From NCBI RefSeq assembly GCF_963678635.1, contig NC_087063.1, positions 64,401,290 through 64,465,289 on the forward strand: a stretch of DNA of 64,000 nucleotides, read 5' to 3'. Under the pieces are notes generated by a model. That model was not told the DNA's origin and made no database searches. It saw nothing but the letters and a program-made list of their open reading frames with translations. This document shows positions 52,110-64,000 of this stretch, in pieces. This stretch comes from Symsagittifera roscoffensis (taxonomy: Eukaryota; Xenacoelomorpha; Acoela; Convolutidae). Positions within the stretch are counted from its first letter, which is position 1. Every line of letters begins with the position of its first letter. The translations under genes and the position numbers were made by a program.

Positions 52110-53970
52110 CAGGGGCGGATTTAGGGGGCGGGAGGGAGGGAGTTTGGGGGACGCTCCCTCTCAGGGATTCGACCCCCCAAAGGGTCCGCCCTATCCTCTG
52201 CCCAAAGGGTCCGCCCTTTGAACTATATTGAGATAGCCATATTTGGTGACAGACCCAAACAATGTTCTAAGGGCGCTTGGGGCGCCAGTATATACTTATT
52301 TGAAAGGGGGGAGCGCGCGCCAAAAAACGGCAATTTTTTGGTCAAAGTTTTCCAAAAAAGGCTTAAAAATGCCTTTTTTGGCCTGATTTATATTAAACAA
52401 ACAAACATCAAATTTAAAAAAAATCGTTTCATTTTATTACATTTGATTTTTTCTTACTGATCCATAGACCTTAAAAGGCACTTGGAACATCCAGGGCTTC
52501 GCCCTGATACGAGCAGTCTTGTCCAATTTTCTTATTCATCCACTGGTCAATCAAAAAAGAAAGACGCTAACTTAATGTTGAGTACTTACTTTCACGGGTA
52601 AATTTGAACCAATATTGCCGAAACTGTTTTTAAATCAAATCGCGCGTTAGTTTATTTTTAAAGCGATAGCGATCAAACTGTCGCCCAGAATGTTCTCAAG
52701 GGCCTTCAAACAGTCAGGGCCTCCCAATTTCTTATTTCTTGCCCTCATTAAAACGCATTTTATTCAAAATGGGATTGTATTTCATTTTTCTCGGTATAAT
52801 TGGTCGGTAAATTTTTCATTCACACTTGTTGAGAAGATTATCTTTCAGTTGAAGTTGAAAAAGTTTATGAAACCTATACTTATCACGTGTTGCAGACCTA
52901 GAACTACACCTGTCCTCAATAATTATTGATAAAAAAGAATGCATGCGAATTCTTCTTTTTTTTCTAGTTATTTGCTCTTAAAGCACAGGGTAAACCGGAT
53001 AGATTACTTTTCCAGTTCTGTAGGTTAAAATTGCGATGGAGTTCATTATGAAATACGTGTGATGTCCGGGAAGAGTCTATGGTTGAAAAGAGGTATTGAT
53101 TTCAATAATTGATTCTGATAAATGTGAAAAGGTCGCACTTTGAACTTCACAACACGCGGTTACACATTTTAGTGATAAGAATCACACAACGACCTCAATG
53201 GTAAAATTGAACTAATTTTCAAAGTAAGTGTGATTACTGATATTTGAATAACCTGCATTAAAATCTACAAAAGCAAACTTTAAAAAAAACTTTATACATT
53301 TGTTTTGATCATAACTTTTGACTCACGCATAATTTTTTGCATTCAATGAATCTAATGCCAAGTTTCATGGCTCTGAAAGTTGAAAGTTCTTCATAGCCAG
53401 CATCAATTTGAATAGTTTGACAATTTGTCGCCATCTTCATTAATTTCTAGCTGGAACCAGTTTGCAGCTTTTGCAATGAAACTATTGAACCTTTGTATCT
53501 GTATCTTAAAAGCATCTCAATTGAGTTAGGGGCTCTGGTTGACTGTTTTTTACGTGCTATACATGGGATTGCTTTCAATGAAATTCGTAAGCCCTCATTA
53601 CTTGACAAAAAACGACTCACAAGTATTAATGACGAAAAATTGTGTTTGTCATTATATGAGTGCGAAGCGGATCTAGGAGCGGATCTAGGATTTTCTTAAG
53701 GGTGGAGCGGATTTTCAAAAAAGTTTCGAACATTTTGTCGACCCTTTTTTTTAGGTTGACCAAATTGACTTTCCGAGCTCTCCCGAAGCATTGAAAAGAC
53801 CGTTTCGGTCAAGTTTACTGCGCCACAGGAAAACTTTGAACAAACAGGCAAAAAAGACATTTTTAAGCACTTTTTGGACAATTTTGACCAAAAAATCGCG
53901 TTTTTTGGCGCGTGCTCTCCTCTCAAAAATTAGTATTTATTGGCGCCAAAGGCGTCTTTAGAAAATTTTA
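52110..53970. repeat. Inverted-repeat pair around 1.4 kb
   Basis: 52262-52388 and 53835-53965 are diverged inverted copies. The left reads GGCGCCAGTATATACTTATTT ... GCGCGCCAAAAAACG ... TTTTTTGGTCAAAG, and the right gives the same order on the minus strand. GGGGCGGATTTAGG-like words lie at about 52112 and 53680. Between them, 52464-52516 is a family A end with a perfect hairpin CAGGGC/GCCCTG (52492-52506). No transposase frame is seen, so this may be two independent insertions of one family. Confidence 0.6.
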
Positions 53971-55732
53971 AGGGTGCCTCACCAAAAATTGATATCTCAA
54001 AATAGTACAATTTCCGAGATCTCCCAATTAAGCCCTATTTAGATACCATTTCCCAACTTTGAAAAAAGATAGCCGGTTACTGTAGTAGCACAGAATGTTC
54101 CGTCCGTAGTTTTAGCATTTTTTTTTCAAATTATAACCGTTTTTTTGATGGTATCATAAAAAGATGTAAACGGAAAAGTAGAGCTTAGGCATGTTCGACA
54201 GTCACAGTAAGAGAAAAAAAACTATACAGCAATTTTTGTAGAAAAATGATGAACACCACAAAAAAAATCAAAATTTTTAATTTTTTGCATTTTTTGAATG
54301 TTTGACGTTTTCTTTTGCAAACAGTCGCTAAAATACTCAAAAAACCAATTTTAGTCGAGTAAAATAAGTTTTAAGCGCTTAAATTATGCAATTGTAAGCT
54401 TTTAGGCTATTAAAACAAAATATAGTAAGCCTGCTCGCTCACTCAAGATTAGACAAAAAACAAAAAACTCAAGCAGGTTTTTCTCGACACTGAGAAAGTT
54501 TTTTGAAAGTTTTGTAGGGTCGTTCGAATCACGACTGAAAAGGCGTCAAATTGATATAACACTGAACTCTCTTTGTTGATTATTTGTGATAGCTGTCTTT
54601 GCGTGGAAAACAAAAAATAAGAAAAAAACTAAAACGCATCCGAGTACAAAACTTTTCTCTATTTTTCAAATGGTTGGAACAAAAGGGCTAAAAGCGCCGT
54701 TGAAGGACAGTTTTTAAAAGTTTTTGACCCAAAAAACCTGCATTTTTGAGCGTCCACTCCTCGAAAAAATGTTTTGAAGAAAAAACTTTCAATGCCTACT
54801 TATTCTTCAGTTCATTCTTACAAATTTGGAACAATAACAAAGATGTTCACACTGAAAATGTTTCAAATATTTAAAACATTTAAGTGATGTAAAAAATTAA
54901 TCAAACAAAAGTCCTATAAAATAGCATGTTTCTTTTTTTATTCCGACTTTTAAGTGCTTTGTGTTTAAATCGTTTGAAAGTGAGCTCTACACATATCTTG
55001 TAAAAAAGCCAATGAACAGAACCGTGGGAGACAACTGTCAACTTAAAAGGTCCTGGTTGCACTTAGACTGCATAAACCTAAAGCGCTACTCTTCTTTTTG
55101 TACACAAACCAGCTAATAACATAGCAGGACGGGTGCAAACTACCATAGACACCTCAGTCAGAGTCTGTTTGCTGACACGGCTCCAATTAATTCAAGCTGA
55201 GATTGTACCAGATGGTGTCAACATGTTTAACAACAGAGCACACCTTTCAATCAAACTGCAAGAATAATCATGGCTGCCAAGTGGAATCTGATTTAAGGTA
55301 TCACCTGTACATACACATGTTCAAAAGACAGTGGCAATTATTGGTATTGTGTTAACTGTACAAAATAGAGTTGGCAAAGGTCGAATGCCTGAATCCCAAC
55401 AAAAAGCAAGCTCATTCGGTTAAAAGTCTGAACACTAAAAACAAACACCATTAAAAAGACCCATTGAGATTTTAAGGCTCATGAGGTCTTAATTAACGTC
55501 AGCCCAAAAACTATAAGTGCCGAAAACTGGGAGCAAGTCTGGCTTTTGTCTGACTTTGGCATCAATTTAAACAAATTAACTTTCGAAGCTCTTATGGTTT
55601 TCTGAAATTGTTTTAGACTTTGTTGTGTGCCAAAAAGATTCTTACGCTAGCTATAACTCAGCGGCAATACAAAAAAATGACTTTATGGCAAGATGACAAA
55701 AAGTCAATCACATATTTAAATGCTGCTTATTT
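53971..55732. other. AT-rich intergenic DNA
   Basis: No gene recognised. 55000-55500 is less AT-rich than its surroundings but shows no open frame or motif. Confidence 0.4.
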
Positions 55733-55768
55733 ATAGTTACCATGAAAAAAAATTTTCATGGTAACTAT
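55733..55768. repeat. Perfect 16-bp inverted repeat
   Basis: Arms ATAGTTACCATGAAAA and TTTTCATGGTAACTAT around a 4-base A loop. A strong cruciform/hairpin candidate, with no recognised gene at its ends. Confidence 0.9.
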
Positions 55769-56648
55769 CGCATTTTTCTCGCGTTTTTTTCTTTCAAATC
55801 CATTTTGTTGTATAGATGAAGTTCAGCGATAAAACTTTTTGAAGTTTAAAAAGTTTACTATATTATTCCGATTAATTATTAAAAAAAACAAAGTACAGAT
55901 ATAAACACCCTCAAAGAGCGATTGTTTCAAATGACAGCAAGAATGAACAAAAAACTCTTTTGAAACTATATCGGTATAACTCCAGAAAATTATGAAAAAA
56001 GGATAAACCGATCGAATTTGAGAGGAAAATAATACGCACTCCCAGAATATTAAATCAGTCATTGATCCTCTTGTAGTTCGCTTAACAGAACTCAAAACTT
56101 AATTATGTCCTTTTCCGGACTCTTGTACAAGCCTGAGTCTTGATTATTTTAGGAATGAAACTCAGAATTTATATAATGGCGAAAACGGTGGGAAGAAATC
56201 CAATTTTGGAGAAAATCCAATTTTTTTCAGAATAAAGTTACTTCATTTTGGACATATTCAAAAACATTCTCTCATGAATTATCAATTCTTTTGGGTTTGC
56301 TTAAGGTTTGTTTGAGGTGAGCTTAAAATTTTTCAAAGCAAACTGATCAAAATACAATTATTTTGGTAAATGTGCTATATTCCATGTTTTGATTTACTAA
56401 GTTTTGTGTAAAATTTAATCTGACAATTGTGGATGAATCAATTCCGCGGTTTCAGATAGCTCATAGAGGCTTGCATGGGACAAGTACACAATTATGTGAG
56501 AGCCCTTTGGGTCGTCGTTTGGCTCCCAAAAAGATACAGAAAGTGTTGCAGTTCATCGTTCTTTTTTCACTGCTCTCGATAGTTTGAACTTATTTTTTAA
56601 CTTAATTTTAACACCCTCCTCCTTTCTCTAAAACAGCAAAACAAAACT
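55769..56648. other. AT-rich intergenic DNA
   Basis: No gene recognised; the 90-codon minus-strand frame at 55823-56095 shows no domain. Confidence 0.4.
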
Positions 56649-56767
56649 GCGATAATTCGTAACAGGCGACAATTCGTAACAAGCGACAATCCTTAACAGG
56701 AGACAATTCGTAGCAGCCGACAATTCGTAACAGGTGACAATTCGTAACAGGCGACAATTCATAACGG
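56649..56767. repeat. Tandem array, 7 x 17 bp
   Basis: Unit GCGACAATTCGTAACAG, seven copies with 0-3 changes each. A single inverted relic (GTCGCCTGTTGCAAGTTGTC) lies at 56833-56852. There are no spacers, so this is a minisatellite and not CRISPR. Confidence 0.92.
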
Positions 56768-59700
56768 TAATTTCAGCGGAAAACACCAATTTATGCGCAC
56801 TATTCCTCTCGCTCCTCTCGCTCTAACCACATGTCGCCTGTTGCAAGTTGTCAGTTACCGTTTTTGCATATTTGTTTTTATTCCAATAAAATGATTATCA
56901 TTAACAGAAAACTTTGTATCTCTTGTACAAAATGATTAAACTACGTGATATTACAAAAACTTCCAATAAACTAAGAAAAAATCTATGAACTCCCAGAAGT
57001 CAACTGAAAAAAATATATATATTTTTTTTCACTTGCAATCTTTTTTTAGTAATCTATGGTTTTTTTTCAAAATTGTTAATTTGGCAATGTTTTGGATTAT
57101 TTTGAGCTCTGAAAATTTATAGATTATGCTTGGCAAATTATCTTGCTCTCATAATCGCATGATTGCTATAACTTGATGCAAGTCAACAAGTTAAAAGTTA
57201 AGTTAATTCGCTAGACGGCTGTAACTTTGACACTTAATCTTTTTATATTGGCTGCTGGGGGACGAAAAACAGACTGTTCAAAATTTATCGATCGCTCCTC
57301 CTAATTTTATCTTCTAAAATAATTAAGACTGTCTACAGGGCAGCCAAAACATTCAGTATTTTGAAAGATTTACGAGCAGTTTTGATTATTTCGAAGCTCC
57401 TTAGCTTTGTTTTTTTCAACCATTTTTGGAATGCTTGCAATCCGGTTGATTTTATCCATACTGCGGATTCTGTAAAAAGTTGAACAATTTTGATGCTTTG
57501 AGCTCAAAATAAAAAAATACTTCACCTGTAACCATTTTTTGCCCGGTAATTTCAGTTTGAAAATTGTTAACTTGTACAAGGTGTGATGATTAACCCGCAC
57601 ATCTTTTCGTTCTATTATAGCTTAAAAAGCAAATTAAATCAAAACAGTTTGAAATGATGCAAGCACTTTGGTTATTTTAGGGCATTGGAGGCAAAAATCT
57701 ATAACTTTTTACTTTACAGAGCGAGTGAGAGAATAAAAGGGAGAGAAAAAACAAGGTATTGAATCTGAAATAGTCAATATCTTTAACTGAAAATTTTGCA
57801 ACCAGCAGTTTGTCGTTAAAGTTACAACAGTTTTTGTTTGATGAACAATTACTTTGTGAAATTTGCTTTTTTCGTAACCTGACAAGCACATCCTGTCTAT
57901 TTACTATCATTAGCGTCTGATCAAATAAAAGAAAAGATCGCAAGCTCAAGTTCTTTGAAAACCCGGGAATTTAAACATTTTTCAAATACGTCAGAATAAA
58001 TATTTTTAAAGTTAAGTGTTTCAATTTGTGGGAAAATTACACTTTTAAAGTTTACAACTTACAAAAACCGATTTTTTTGAATATTTTAATGAAAAGACTA
58101 GGAGTTCTCTTTTATTTTTGAAAATTATCTGTAAGTTGATAATAAGTAAGACAGATGATCCTCAAAATTATTTTTTCCTTCTTCAAACTACTGGAACACA
58201 GAGTTCAATAGAACATATCGAGTGAAACGTCAACATGTTTTTTTATTATTATTAAAGGCGTAAAGGTTTATTTCATTGAATATTCTGGAAAAAAAACTAG
58301 TGATAAACCTTATTTTGAAACTTATCTATGGTATCTACAACGCCACACCTATAAATGCCACCCCTACAAATGAAAAAGCAGTAATATAGCACTAGAGTCT
58401 TCTATTTTTAAGTTGTTTTCTGATTGGTCAAAAGCTCGACTAACTGAATCTACTTAACAATTTTCCCCTTTGCGAATGGGGGTAATTGTTGAATAAATTC
58501 CAGCCTTTTGCTCTACAAACATTTTCAAGACAAAAATGGCTCAAAATGAACTATTTCAGATTTTATATATCAAAAAAATTTGTCGATATGCACAAAAAGT
58601 GATGTTTTTATGCTATGCTATGACGGAACACACATCATTTATCATTGATTTTCATTTTGTTGTAGAACTAAATTTTTCAGAAAAAAATGGGCTCAGGGTA
58701 AGCTTTCAAGAATGGCTTTGTCAGAAATGAACTGATTTCGTTTTAAAAGGTCCAGTTTTAATAATATCACTATTGATTGCGGTTTTAGTGTTCAAGAACA
58801 AGTCGAGCTTAAAAAAACGATCAATTTAAGGTGAATTAGATTCTAGTTCAAATTGGGCAATGATTCTTTTTTTGAAACATTGAAGTTTGAAAAGTTGAAA
58901 CATTGAAATTTTTGTACATTGATTTTTATCACAAACGTTTGATCTTATATCTTCGAAACTCAAATTATCTGATAACATGGCTAAAACTTCTGATTAAAAG
59001 TTTTACTATATTTTCTTATCAGATCTTATAGAAATCATTTTACACTAAATTAGTTTTGAGCCTGCGGTTGTTATTCCGATTCTGTTTTGAAGTGTATACA
59101 GCTGGACGGTCAAATTGCCCATAAAAATATCAGACTCAAAGAAAGATTCATTCGAAAATGTCAAACCAATAATTACTTTTCTGCCGTTTCCAAGCTATAA
59201 CATTATTGAGCTTGGATCAAAGTCAAATATTGCATTTGAAAATCTGGTGCAGAGACGTACATTTGCAAAACGTTTCAAATTGAATCCAACTGCGCTTACG
59301 TTTTATTACCGCTGAGTTACATGAAGTTTATGTTTACCAACGTAAACTATGTAAAACGAAACTTCAGAGAGCTTCAGGAAAAGTTGGTATAAATAATGAA
59401 GAAGGCTAATTTTGCTTTCAAGACAAAATGGATACTATAAACTTGTAGTTGGGCCATAAATCTTTTAATGAATACTAAGAGGCGTATGAGCGACCTGCAA
59501 TGTTCCGGACAGATGAAAGACTAAGACGCCGCTATAATCTGATAGACCTCGCGACGATTTCAAATTTGGCAAAACTAATTGGATAATTTGTTTAACATAT
59601 TGAGATATTATTGGCCTCTCTTTAAAACCAGATTTTGTCTCGGAAAACTGAGGTTTTGCTCAGGCTATTTGTTTTCCTCTGCTCTATTTTTGTAGAAGTC

Positions 59701-60053
59701 TGAGTTCGATTTTGATCTAAATCAGAGGCGAATCTTGACGCTAATACGGAACTTCAAAATCTTTTCGCAAATTTCCTGGACCGTTCTTTCAAATAACTCA
59801 AACTTTATTTTCCAAGTTCTCCTGAATTGGGGCAATTTTTCAAATAATTTGACTGATAAACTGGTTTAATTTGACATGTTACCTGCTCTCAAACTAAAAA
59901 AGCGCCTTTGGAGTCTTAGGGCTAGAAAAACGGCTAGCATAAGGAAGTAAAAGCGTTCCTCTCAAAACTTGGCCGGTTTTACACCTAAATGAAGTTTTGA
60001 GAATTTTAATTTTTGTAATCAACTAATTCAATTACGAAAGCTTGGATTTATTT
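56768..60053. other. AT-rich intergenic DNA
   Basis: No gene recognised. Weak similarity to other dispersed repeats occurs at 59475-59540 and 59900-59960. A minus-strand CCAAT (CTGATTGGTC) is near 58420. Confidence 0.4.
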
Positions 60054-60570
60054 TTCCGACTTTCGCAATGAAAGTAACGGAATATTTTAGCTCGGGTGGG
60101 TTTTTTTTCTTCAGACAGATTTCGACTTTTTACCTAGCCATTTTTGGCGGAATTTTTGTTATATCATTCAAAAGATGTTGCTGTCCTGAGCTTAAATTTG
60201 AAAAGATATTTCACCTGTGATCATTTTTTGTAAACTTATGAGGGTTTAAAGATTGCCAATTTGGTCAATTTGGGACAATTAACGCGCGATATGTTTCGCG
60301 CTTTTAGCGCCTAAGCGGAGATTTAGTCCGTCTTAGAAATCGTTCCAAATTGGTAGAAGGAAGCTCATTTACCACAATTGACTTGTTACTAGGAGCAAAA
60401 TCTATCACTGTTCCCTTTATATGGCGTGTGGGGTGGTGGGTGACTTTCACAGAAAATCTCAAATTTTAAAAAAATCATTTCACTTTATTTTATTTAATCT
60501 TTTTATGGTATTACTATGCCCCATAGACCTTAAAAGGCAGTCGGAACGCCTTGACACGAGCAGTCTTGTT
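60054..60570 (+). repeat. Dispersed repeat family A, copy 4
   Basis: Best-preserved plus-strand copy: starts TTCCGACTTTCGCAATGAAA, contains GCCAATTTGGTCAATTTGGG and TATATGGCGTGTGGGG, and ends GACACGAGCAGTCTTGTT. Confidence 0.85.
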
Positions 60571-61520
60571 AGTTCTTGTAATTTCATTTTTAAAGTCTTC
60601 GAAATATTTCAAAAATGTATTAGAAAGGTTCAAGTCTTTTTAAATGAGCCATGTCCTGAATTTTCAATCTTGAAACTTCATGAAAAACAAAAGCTACAGA
60701 TCTCTGAAAAAAGTATGCATTTTTAATGGAAGTTTTTTATGGAAATGAACACACGTGAATATTTGACAATAAAAAATGGAAAAATTTATGTTTCGTTACA
60801 TGAACCGTTTCTGGAAAATCCACGGGTCTCTTCATTCATTCCGCCTAAAAATCAATGTTTCAACGTTATAATGGAAAAGTTGTTTTGTTACATAAAATTT
60901 TTCTGGAAAATCGATGAGTGTTATGATTCATTACGCCCAAAAATCAATATTTTATCATCTTGAAAGGAAAATATTTTGTTTCAATTTGATTGGCTAGAAT
61001 TAGCCAACCAAATTTCAGCACCATTTCAAAATATTTTATTTCAAATTTAAGGTAGATTTACAAATGAACTTGGATAACCACATGCACTAATTATTTGAAT
61101 AACTGTTCAAATTTGTTTCGAATAGCCTGCAGAGTTTTACTCAGATCAGGAAGCAAAACTATAAAAATGCTACAGAAAAAAATGACATGTTCTAATTATC
61201 TGCTCAAAAACGGGCCTTTTTGAATATCGGCTGAAAATTAAAATGGTTGCACTTTTATTAGGCAAACGAATCCGTGCAATCAGTATTTTGTTCTCTGCAT
61301 TTGTACATTGAATACTACATTGCAAACTTAAGAAAATTGACGGGAATAAATAAAAAAAACGAAAACGCTCGACTAAAAAAGCTGCAAAATTATTGAAAAT
61401 TCATGTATTTTTTGGACAGTTTTTATGAAAAGACGTGAAAAATGCATAAGTTTTTGTTGCTGCAACTGAATCAAAACAAATTATAGAAAATTTGAGTGGT
61501 TTATTTGAAAAAATAACAAG
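60571..61520. other. AT-rich spacer
   Basis: A repeated word (GTTACAT...TTTCTGGAAAATC near 60797 and 60889) is the only structure seen. Confidence 0.4.
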
Positions 61521-61990
61521 AATGCTAGCATCTGAGCGACGCCTTGAATGTTCCGATTGCCTTTTAACGTCTATGAAAATGTGTTTGGCTTAAAAAATTG
61601 ATGAAATATTGAAACAATGTTCCAGAATTAATCCCTCCTCATGCTACCTAAAATACAGAGTGATATGTCAAAGATATAGTTATGTTAGCTATGTTTTAAA
61701 TACAACAAGAATTCCCTAATTCAATTTGGCACGATTTCTGACTAATTGCCTACGCGTTATTAGCTCAAAATGATCGCATGTCAATTTTTGAAAATTGTAA
61801 AAATCAGCTTTTTCAAACCCTCACAAGTTTGCAAAATATGAGCACAGTTATAACATCACTTCAAACTTTAGCTCAAGAAATCGCTAAAATCTAGATGATA
61901 TTTAAAATCCCGTCAAAAATAGCTAGTTGAAAAGCCAAAACAAAACCAAGCGCAAATATTTGGTCACTTTCTTTAAAGGCTGGAATAATT
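61521..61990 (-). repeat. Dispersed repeat family A, copy 5 (minus, diverged)
   Basis: Minus orientation: GCGACGCCTTGAATGTTCCGA at its low-coordinate end, then CCTACGCGTTATTAGCTC, AAACCCTCAC and CCCGTCAAAAATAGCTAG. Tail-to-tail with copy 4. Confidence 0.7.
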
Positions 61991-63360
61991 AAAACACGTG
62001 AGTGGCGCATAAGTCTTCTTTTGATTATTTCAGTCGTTCTCGTAATCGTTTTCAAAAAACTTAGTAAGAATACGCAAAATAGCTTCAGTTATCACGTCTC
62101 AAATGACACCATGCGCAAATAATTTTTGACCAAAATCTTCTAAATGTTGATTGGCAATTTAGCTGGTTTTCAATGTTTCAATATTCTAATCAAAATGATA
62201 AGCCTGCTGTTAGTAAATGATTGTTGGGATCCACTTTTCCAGCCCTTTAATCGTCCATTTTACCAAAAATTATTTCCAGACTTTACTTTGATGCTGCCCT
62301 TCTTGATGAAAATACGTACAATATTGTGGTAGAAGTGGTAGCGTTTGAAAATCATGAAAATTCAAAACTTATGCCAATTGAAACAGTTCATTTTGATGTC
62401 CTTAAAAAATTATGCCATTTTTATTCCATAAAAAATCTATTGTTTTTAGGCAATTTACGTTCAATTTAACTTTAACGATACTTTTTTCATTCAGTGTTAC
62501 ACTGGAAGCATGGATTACACAATATCTGTTTCAAAGAAAAAGTCGGAAAGTTTCTGCTCGGATGATTTGGATTTCTTTTGACAAATTACATGCTGCGAGA
62601 TCAAAAAAAAACTTTTTGATTTGACCAGTTTTCACGAATTATTGAGGTTGTGAAAATTACAAGTTTAGCCATTTTGCGATGATTAAAACGCGTCAGTTAG
62701 GTGTTATGAAACATATGCTAACAAAATTGAAAAACTTGCAGAAACTTTAAAGGCCAATCGGTGCAACCACGTTCCCCCTTGATACAAGCATTTTGGATTG
62801 TGTTGTACATATTTTCTTTGACAGTAGTTGATCGCAGAGTGAAAACTTTCTAAATTATTAGCTCTCTCAGTTGCTATAAAAAATTTCAAAAAACCGCAGG
62901 ATATATACACATTAATACACAAAAATAGTAAACTGTCCTTGAATATTATTTTTTGAAAGAAAAAATCTTAAATCTGCATCGCATACGCAATATTAACTAC
63001 TAAAGTAATAAATTGCGTCTTTTGATACTATTTGCTTCAAAACAGATACGACTTTTTCGTAGCCCCAATACTGTATTTGATACAACGTGGTAAAATTGAA
63101 GTTAACTTGACCCGTTCATTATTTAGTCAAAGAGACCCTTTTCAGCTGCCCTAAAACTTACAAAAAAATTGCTAATTCGTAATGAAAAGTCATAACCTAA
63201 GTTTTTATAGTTAACATCTTCAAAATTCCAAGAAAAAAATTCATGTGTTTCGAATTGATCCGGTGGCAACTGTGCAGTCATACGTAAGCAGCCATCTGCT
63301 TCTTCTCATATGCAGACATTGTCATAAAAACTCAAAATGATGTGGAGAGAAATCATAATT
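61991..63360. other. AT-rich intergenic DNA
   Basis: No gene or clear repeat recognised. Confidence 0.4.
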
Positions 63361-63487
63361 GACCTCGAAATTGAGTGACCTCGAAACTGAGTGACCTCGA
63401 AACTGAGTGACCTCGAAACTGAGTGACCTCGAAAACGATTGACATCAAAATTATTGACCTCAGACCTGATCGACCTCGAAAATGTGT
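63361..63487. repeat. Tandem array, about 8 x 16 bp
   Basis: Unit GACCTCGAAACTGAGT: four near-perfect copies (63361-63424), then four degenerate ones to 63487. No spacers. Not CRISPR. Confidence 0.92.
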
Positions 63488-64000
63488 TGCGCTTCGAAAT
63501 TGAAAGGCAAGTATAAACTTTTAGATGTTTTACTTGTCTGTCCCCAGTTTCGAAATCATGACTAAATGAGTTTTGGTTGGTTGGGGTGTTGCTAATAGAG
63601 TTAGGTAAGAATCATGAATTCTTGCATTGGAAAATCGTCTGACAACTTGAGAACTTGCATCAGCTGAGATATAAATTTGAAACCTCGTATACAATTAGTT
63701 CTCCGAGATTTCGCATTGCCCTAATAGACATCGAAGCCATAGCGAAAACCGTCTATGATAATGACCACAAACCAGAAGTTAGCAGCTGCAGCAAAGCTTA
63801 AAAAACACCTGAGCACTAAACCTAAAATTTAGTTTTGTCATTACAAATCTATCCAATTTCAATTCAAAATACACTAAACGTTCTACCCAATTTGAAGAAG
63901 CAACAAAGTCTTTTAGAAAGAGTTCAAAAAATTAAATGATACCTGAATTCTGGTAATATCTGAGTTCTCCCCGCAAAAGTTCTCAAGCAAAAAGTGAGAT
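63488..64000. other. AT-rich DNA to window end
   Basis: No feature seen. Confidence 0.4.

Noticed and set aside
63361-63487. CRISPR-like array
   Set aside because: Units are contiguous without spacers and the genome is eukaryotic; it is a 16-bp tandem repeat. The same holds for 56649-56767.

Overview
This is an AT-rich, gene-poor stretch of animal DNA, most likely from an invertebrate. I cannot name the species. The eukaryotic evidence is a complete Ty3/gypsy-type LTR retrotransposon with an envelope-like gene, a decayed non-LTR reverse transcriptase, a partial C2H2-like zinc-finger frame beside an assembly gap, consensus-like splice signals and many short degenerate tandem repeats. I found no housekeeping gene, rRNA or tRNA gene.

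The main feature is one giant element at 18359-37235 (18,877 bp). Its two 410-bp LTRs (18359-18768 and 36826-37235) read as identical, begin TG and end CA, and are flanked by a 4-bp ATTT duplication. A primer-binding-site-like sequence starts two bases inside the left LTR. All long frames are intact, so it is a young, possibly still active copy. The frames lie on the plus strand in this order: a basic 155-aa ORF1; a single 2740-aa Gag-Pol frame (Gag, CCHC knuckle, protease, RT, RNase H, integrase with GPY/F module); two tiny hydrophobic membrane frames; a 378-codon frame with no methionine codon; an 872-aa envelope-like glycoprotein; and a 601-aa protein of unknown function. Most neighbouring frames overlap by a few bases, twice as ATGA stop/start junctions. 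A likely small intron sits directly after the last stop codon. Leader and 3' UTR carry hairpins and short repeats. ORF1, the two membrane frames, the methionine-free frame and the 601-aa frame go beyond the usual gag-pol-env set and are the best candidates for an undescribed system.

Left flank (1-18358): mostly repeat-derived AT-rich DNA with a 200-N gap (7355-7554), a zinc-finger frame running into the gap, a 54-bp-period CCAAT array, a 31-bp minisatellite and several unrecognised or decaying frames, mainly on the minus strand between 8.35 and 14.7 kb.

Right flank (37236-64000): no convincing gene. It holds several copies of a roughly 500-bp dispersed repeat family, some as head-to-head or tail-to-tail pairs; a TIR-bounded 1.1-kb unit; a segmental duplication at 46.8-48.8 kb; a dead LINE reverse transcriptase on the minus strand near 50 kb; an inverted-repeat pair at 52-54 kb; and three small tandem arrays.
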